The notes under the pieces are model-generated. The model was not told where the DNA came from and did no database searches. It saw nothing but the letters and a program-made list of their open reading frames with translations. 37,159 nucleotides of DNA from Methylotenera_A sp036676175 (GTDB lineage: Bacteria > Pseudomonadota > Gammaproteobacteria > Burkholderiales > Methylophilaceae): the NCBI GenBank assembly GCA_036676175.1, contig JAKFDL010000058.1:1-37159 (forward strand), written 5' to 3'. Within the stretch, counting starts at the first letter, position 1, and each line of letters opens with the position of its first letter. A program made the position numbers and the translations under genes. Shown here piece by piece: positions 33,021-37,159 of this stretch.

Positions 33021-34483
33021 TGTCATTAAGTCTGAACAAGATATTCCCCCACGCCGGTCACGATCTTTTGATCCGTGAATTGGCACTCGACAGCCGCAAC
33101 GTGCGTGCCGGTGACCTGTTTCTCGCGGTGCCGGGCGGCAGGTTCGACGGTCGCTCGCATATCGGCGACGCATTGCAGCGCGGCGCCGCTGCCGTAGCTT
33201 ATGAAGTGGAAGGCGCCACTGTGCTGCCGATCACCGACGTGCCATTGATTCCGGTCAAAGGCCTGGCGGCGCAGCTGTCGGATATCGCCGGACGTTTTTA
33301 TGGTGAACCCAGTCATCACCTGAACCTGATCGGTGTGACCGGTACCAACGGCAAGACCAGCGTGACCCAACTGGTGGCCCAGGCGCTGGACCTGCTTGGC
33401 CAGCACTGCGGCATCGTCGGCACCCTGGGTTCCGGTTTCTACGGCGCGCTGGAAAGCGGCCTGCACACCACGCCGAATCCGATTGCCGTGCAAGCGACCC
33501 TTGGCGACTTGAAAAAGGCCGGCGCCAAAGCGGTGGCCATGGAAGTTTCGTCCCATGGCCTGGACCAGGGCCGGGTCACCGCGCTGGCGTTCGATGTGGC
33601 GGTGATGACCAACCTGTCCCGCGATCACCTGGACTATCACGGCACCATGCACGCTTATGGCGAAGCCAAGGCCAAGCTGTTCGCCTGGAACGATTTGAAA
33701 TGCCGGGTGGTGAACCTCGACGACGATTTCGGTCGGCAACTGGCCGCCGATAAGCGTGAGTCGCGTTTGATCACTTACAGCCTGCTCGACAAAAGTGCCT
33801 ATCTGTATTGCCGCGAAGCACAGTTCGACGACGAAGGGGTGCGCGCCACGCTGGTCACGCCGCAGGGCGAACACCATCTGCGCAGCACCTTGCTCGGACG
33901 ATTCAATCTGAGCAACGTGTTGGCCGCCGTTGGCGCCTTGCTCGGTCTTGACTACCCACTGGACGAAATTCTTAAAGTGTTGCCGAAGCTCGAAGGCCCG
34001 GCCGGTCGCATGCAGCGCCTCGGCGGTGGTACCCAGCCATTGGTAGTCGTCGATTACGCCCACACCCCGGACGCCCTGGAAAAAGTCCTGTCTGCCTTGC
34101 GCCCCCACGTCAAAGGTCGCTTGCTGTGCCTGTTCGGCTGCGGCGGCGACCGTGATCGCGGCAAGCGTCCGCTGATGGCCGAAGTGGTCGAGCGATTGGC
34201 CGACGGCGTGCTAGTCACCGACGACAACCCGCGTACCGAAGATCCAGCGGTTATTTTCGACGACATCCGCGCCGGGTTCACGGCTGTGGATAAAGTCACT
34301 TTCGTTGCCGGACGTGGCCAGGCGATTGCCCAGCTGATTGCTGGAGCGTCGGCCGACGACGTGATCGTGCTGGCTGGAAAAGGTCACGAGGATTATCAAG
34401 AAATCAACGGCGAGCGCCATGCCTTCTCTGATCTGGTCGAGGCCGATCATGCCTTGACCATGTGGGAGGTTGCTCATGCTTAA
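33020..34483 (+). CDS. murE: UDP-MurNAc-tripeptide synthetase (meso-diaminopimelate-adding), MurE
   Basis: Adds meso-diaminopimelate to UDP-MurNAc-Ala-Glu in the cytoplasm. It has 487 residues. The ATP loop is GVTGTNGKTSVT (about 111-122). HTTPNP and EVSSHGLDQGR are substrate-binding motifs. DDNPRTEDP carries the DNPR motif that selects meso-diaminopimelate rather than lysine. The start overlaps the ftsI stop by one base with GGAGG upstream; its stop overlaps the murF start by eight bases. Confidence 0.97.
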   Translation: MSLSLNKIFPHAGHDLLIRELALDSRNVRAGDLFLAVPGGRFDGRSHIGDALQRGAAAVAYEVEGATVLPITDVPLIPVKGLAAQLSDIAGRFYGEPSHHLNLIGVTGTNGKTSVTQLVAQALDLLGQHCGIVGTLGSGFYGALESGLHTTPNPIAVQATLGDLKKAGAKAVAMEVSSHGLDQGRVTALAFDVAVMTNLSRDHLDYHGTMHAYGEAKAKLFAWNDLKCRVVNLDDDFGRQLAADKRESRLITYSLLDKSAYLYCREAQFDDEGVRATLVTPQGEHHLRSTLLGRFNLSNVLAAVGALLGLDYPLDEILKVLPKLEGPAGRMQRLGGGTQPLVVVDYAHTPDALEKVLSALRPHVKGRLLCLFGCGGDRDRGKRPLMAEVVERLADGVLVTDDNPRTEDPAVIFDDIRAGFTAVDKVTFVAGRGQAIAQLIAGASADDVIVLAGKGHEDYQEINGERHAFSDLVEADHALTMWEVAHA

Positions 34484-35843
34484 AGCCTTGAAACTCAGCG
34501 AACTGACCGGCGCATTGAGCGCCCGTTTAATCGGTACCGATGCCAGCTTCGACGGCGTCAGCATCGACAGTCGCGCAATCAAGCCGGGACAGCTGTTTAT
34601 CGCTTTGGCCGGTCCGCGTTTCGATGGTCATGACTATCTCAATGACGTGGCGGCCAAAGGCGCCGTGGCGGCACTGGTCGAGCGCGAAGTCGCCGACAGC
34701 AGCTTGCCGCAATTGTTGGTGGGCGACACCCGTCAGGCATTGGGCCAACTGGGCGCATTGAATCGTTCGGCATTCACTCAGCCGGTTGCAGCCGTCACTG
34801 GGTCCAGCGGCAAGACCACGGTCAAGGAAATGCTCGCGAGCATCCTGCGTACCCGCGGTCCGGTACTGGCCACCCGTGGCAATTTGAATAACGACCTCGG
34901 CGTTCCGCTGACCCTGCTGGAACTGGCGCCGGAACACACCGCTGCCGTGATCGAACTGGGTGCATCGCGCCTGGGTGAAATTGCCTACACCGTCGCCATG
35001 ACCAAGCCCCACGTGGCCATTCTCAACAATGCCGGGACTGCCCACGTTGGCGAGTTCGGCGGGCCGGAAAAAATCGTCGAAGCCAAGGGCGAGATCATTG
35101 AAGGGCTGGATGCCGATGGCGTCGCCGTTCTTAATCTGGACGACAAGGCGTTCGAGATCTGGAAGAAACGCGCAGCCGGCCGCAAGGTGCTGACGTTTGC
35201 CCTGAGCAACAGCCGCGCAGATTTCCATGCCAGCGATCTGACCACCGACGCGCGTGGCTGCCCGGCGTTCAACCTGCATACACCCGAAGGTGTGGAACGC
35301 GTTCAGTTGAATCTGCTCGGCACCCATAACGTGGCCAATGCCATGGCGGCCGCCGCCGCCGCCCATGCGCTGGGCGTGTCGCTGTTCGGCATCGCCACGG
35401 GCCTGGGCGCAGTGCAGCCGGTCAAGGGCCGCACCGTCGCGCAATTGGCCAGCAATGGCATGCGCGTAATCGATGACACTTACAACGCGAACCCCACCTC
35501 CATGTGTGCCGCGGTTGATATACTGGCCGGCTTTTCCGGTCGCACCGTTCTGGTGCTCGGAGATATCGGCGAGTTGGGCGATTGGGCGGAGCAGGGGCAT
35601 CGCGACGTGGGCGAGTACGCCCGAGGCAAGGTTTCTGCGCTGTACGCGGTCGGGCCAATGATGCTTCACGCCGTCAACGCCTTCGGCCCACAGGCTTTTC
35701 ACTTCAGCACGCAGGCTGAGCTGATCAAGGCCTTGGGCGCCGAGCAAGACACAAACACCACTATTTTGATCAAGGGCTCGCGCAGCGCTGCGATGGAAAA
35801 CATCGTCGCCGCTTTGTGCGGGACCAGTCTGGAGAAACATTAA
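34476..35843 (+). CDS. murF: UDP-MurNAc-tripeptide-D-Ala-D-Ala ligase MurF
   Basis: Adds D-Ala-D-Ala to the wall precursor tripeptide. From ATG 34476 it has 455 residues. That start has GGGAGGT ideally placed; an in-frame TTG at 34470 is less likely. The ATP loop is VTGSSGKTTVKEM, and RGNLNNDLGVPLTLL, NNAGTAHVGEFG and DDTYNANPTSM are family motifs. The stop shares one base with the mraY start. Confidence 0.96.
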   Translation: MLKALKLSELTGALSARLIGTDASFDGVSIDSRAIKPGQLFIALAGPRFDGHDYLNDVAAKGAVAALVEREVADSSLPQLLVGDTRQALGQLGALNRSAFTQPVAAVTGSSGKTTVKEMLASILRTRGPVLATRGNLNNDLGVPLTLLELAPEHTAAVIELGASRLGEIAYTVAMTKPHVAILNNAGTAHVGEFGGPEKIVEAKGEIIEGLDADGVAVLNLDDKAFEIWKKRAAGRKVLTFALSNSRADFHASDLTTDARGCPAFNLHTPEGVERVQLNLLGTHNVANAMAAAAAAHALGVSLFGIATGLGAVQPVKGRTVAQLASNGMRVIDDTYNANPTSMCAAVDILAGFSGRTVLVLGDIGELGDWAEQGHRDVGEYARGKVSALYAVGPMMLHAVNAFGPQAFHFSTQAELIKALGAEQDTNTTILIKGSRSAAMENIVAALCGTSLEKH

Positions 35844-36925
35844 TGCTGCTGCTGCTAGCGGAGTATCTGCAACAGTTCTACAAAGGCTTCGCGGTCTTCC
35901 AGTACCTGACCCTGCGCGGGATTCTCGGTGTACTGACCGCGTTGGTTTTGTCGCTGTGCTATGGCCCGTGGATGATCCGCACCCTGCAGAACCGTCAGAT
36001 CGGCCAGTCCGTTCGCAATGATGGCCCGCAATCGCACCTGTCCAAGTCGGGCACCCCGACCATGGGCGGCGCGTTGATTCTGTCTTCCATTGGCGTCAGT
36101 ACCCTGTTGTGGGCCGACCTGACCAACCGTTATGTCTGGGTCGTGCTGCTGGTGACCCTGCTGTTCGGCGCCATTGGCTGGGTCGACGACTACCGCAAGG
36201 TGATCGAGAAGAACTCCCGTGGCTTGCCGAGCCGCTGGAAATACTTCTGGCAGTCGGTGTTCGGACTGGGCGCGGCGATCTTCCTTTATATGACCGCTGC
36301 GACGCCGGTTGAAACCACCCTGATCCTGCCAATGCTCAAGGACTACAGCATTCCGTTGGGTGCAGGCTTCATCGTCCTGACCTATTTCGTGATCGTCGGT
36401 TCGAGCAACGCGGTCAACCTGACCGATGGCCTCGACGGCCTGGCGATCATGCCGACCGTGATGGTCGGCGGTGGCCTGGGGATTTTCTGCTACCTGTCGG
36501 GTAACGTGAAATTCGCTGAATACCTGCTCATTCCATATGTACCGGGCGCGGGTGAATTGATCGTGTTCTGCGGCGCGCTGATCGGTGCGGGCCTGGGCTT
36601 CCTGTGGTTCAACACTTACCCGGCGCAAGTCTTCATGGGTGACGTCGGCGCACTGGCGCTGGGCGCGGCCCTGGGCACCATTGCCGTGATCGTCCGTCAG
36701 GAAATCGTCCTGTTCATCATGGGCGGTGTGTTCGTGATGGAAACCCTGTCGGTCGTCATTCAGGTGGCGTCCTTCAAGCTGACCGGTCGCCGCGTATTCC
36801 GCATGGCGCCGATTCACCACCACTTTGAACTCAAGGGCTGGCCCGAGCCGCGCGTGATCGTCCGTTTCTGGATCATCACCGTAATTCTCGTGCTGATTGG
36901 CCTTGCCACCCTGAAGCTGAGGTAG
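35843..36925 (+). CDS. mraY: Phospho-MurNAc-pentapeptide transferase MraY
   Basis: Integral membrane enzyme that makes lipid I from UDP-MurNAc-pentapeptide and undecaprenyl phosphate. From ATG 35843 it has 360 residues, the usual length; an upstream GTG at 35816 lies within murF and is rejected. About ten hydrophobic helices are visible. Active-site motifs are GTPTMGGAL, WVDDYRK (DD pair), SNAVNLTDGLDGLA and FNTYPAQVFMGDVGALALG. The HHHFELKGWPEP loop completes the set. TAATG coupling with murF. Confidence 0.97.
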   Translation: MLLLLAEYLQQFYKGFAVFQYLTLRGILGVLTALVLSLCYGPWMIRTLQNRQIGQSVRNDGPQSHLSKSGTPTMGGALILSSIGVSTLLWADLTNRYVWVVLLVTLLFGAIGWVDDYRKVIEKNSRGLPSRWKYFWQSVFGLGAAIFLYMTAATPVETTLILPMLKDYSIPLGAGFIVLTYFVIVGSSNAVNLTDGLDGLAIMPTVMVGGGLGIFCYLSGNVKFAEYLLIPYVPGAGELIVFCGALIGAGLGFLWFNTYPAQVFMGDVGALALGAALGTIAVIVRQEIVLFIMGGVFVMETLSVVIQVASFKLTGRRVFRMAPIHHHFELKGWPEPRVIVRFWIITVILVLIGLATLKLR

Positions 36926-36931
36926 AAACAC

Positions 36932-37159
36932 GTGTCTCTGATCGCTTCTGACCACTTCCGCATCGTTGTCGGCCTCGGCAAGAGCGGCATGTCCCTGGTT
37001 CGCTTCCTGGCGAACCGGGGCGTGGCGTTTGCCGTGGCCGATACGCGGGAAAATCCACCGGAACTGGCCACGCTCAAGCGTGACTATCCGCACGTGGAAG
37101 TGCGTTGTGGCGAGCTGGACGTCGAATTCCTGTGCCGTGCCGACGAGCTCTACGTGAGC
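36932..37159 (+). CDS. murD: UDP-MurNAc-L-alanine:D-glutamate ligase MurD, N-terminal part
   Basis: Adds D-glutamate to UDP-MurNAc-L-Ala. Only the first 76 residues are present; the gene continues past the window end. The GTG start at 36932 follows mraY by six bases. The visible Rossmann-like UDP-binding start IVVGLGKSGMSLVRFLA and VADTRENPPEL fit Pseudomonas-type MurD. Its place after mraY is the standard dcw order. Confidence 0.94.
   Translation, partial: MSLIASDHFRIVVGLGKSGMSLVRFLANRGVAFAVADTRENPPELATLKRDYPHVEVRCGELDVEFLCRADELYVS

Noticed and set aside
31101..33173. 690-residue open frame on the minus strand
   Set aside because: It is antisense to ftsI and ftsL. High-GC codon bias in the true genes removes stops from the opposite frames, and the product is Arg/His/Gln-rich without any domain.
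34527..35840. 437-residue open frame on the minus strand
   Set aside because: Antisense shadow of murF, with no recognisable domain.
35855..37093. 412-residue open frame on the minus strand
   Set aside because: Antisense shadow of mraY and murD; His/Asp/Gln-rich low-complexity product.
29592..37159. Genuine horizontal transfer of a Pseudomonas dcw cluster
   Set aside because: There is no integrase, repeat or tRNA at the boundary, the cluster is essential and complete in order, and the break truncates pabB. Assembly chimerism explains this more simply, though it is not proved.

Overview
The window holds two unrelated pieces of DNA joined near 29355-29480. Positions 1 to about 29.36 kb are low-GC (about 40-45%; one hand-counted 60-base line at 29221 is 42%). 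They look like a betaproteobacterial methylotroph, most likely Methylophilaceae (Methylotenera/Methylophilus-like). Positions from about 29.48 kb to the end are high-GC (the line at 30541 is 72%) and carry the start of a Pseudomonas-type dcw cell-division and wall cluster, probably from the P. fluorescens group. The taxon calls are inference from gene content, protein likeness and composition; no search was run. The simplest reading is a chimeric contig (misassembly or co-assembled contaminant) rather than gene transfer.

Left part, in order. First is a dTDP-L-rhamnose operon on the minus strand (rfbB-rfbA-rfbC-rfbD, with rfbD cut by the window start). Then come dnaQ, rnhA and a yafS-like methyltransferase on the minus strand, with gloB divergent. 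A plus-strand operon follows: mltD, a peptide-binding lipoprotein, two peptide-type ABC permeases and fabI, ended by a strong bidirectional terminator. Facing it is a minus-strand protein quality-control block: tRNA-Leu, tig, clpP, clpX, lon, hupB, tRNA-Val, tRNA-Asp and ppiD. It has a candidate heat-shock (sigma-32) promoter before lon and a strong sigma-70 promoter with an operator-like palindrome before hupB. Next is a plus-strand tripartite RND efflux operon (outer-membrane lipoprotein, adaptor, CusA/CzcA-like pump), preceded by an unrecognised 82-residue protein. Last is a minus-strand group of a pterin carbinolamine dehydratase, an amino-acid-kinase-family protein and pabB. This group suggests cofactor synthesis for archaeal-type C1 transfer (methanopterin/methylofuran) as known in methylotrophs.

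The pabB frame lacks its N-terminal domain and ends exactly where the composition changes, which is the best sequence evidence for the join.

Right part: mraZ-rsmH-ftsL-ftsI-murE-murF-mraY-murD, tightly overlapped on the plus strand, with murD cut by the window end. Upstream of mraZ are a good sigma-70 promoter and three GTGG boxes at exact 10-bp spacing, the expected MraZ autoregulatory site.

I see no CRISPR array, insertion sequence, prophage or defence island. No clearly new system is evident. The items most worth a second look are the join, the evenly spaced repeats between clpX and lon, the hupB palindrome, the ABC importer without an ATPase, the reduced RND adaptor and the cofactor gene group.
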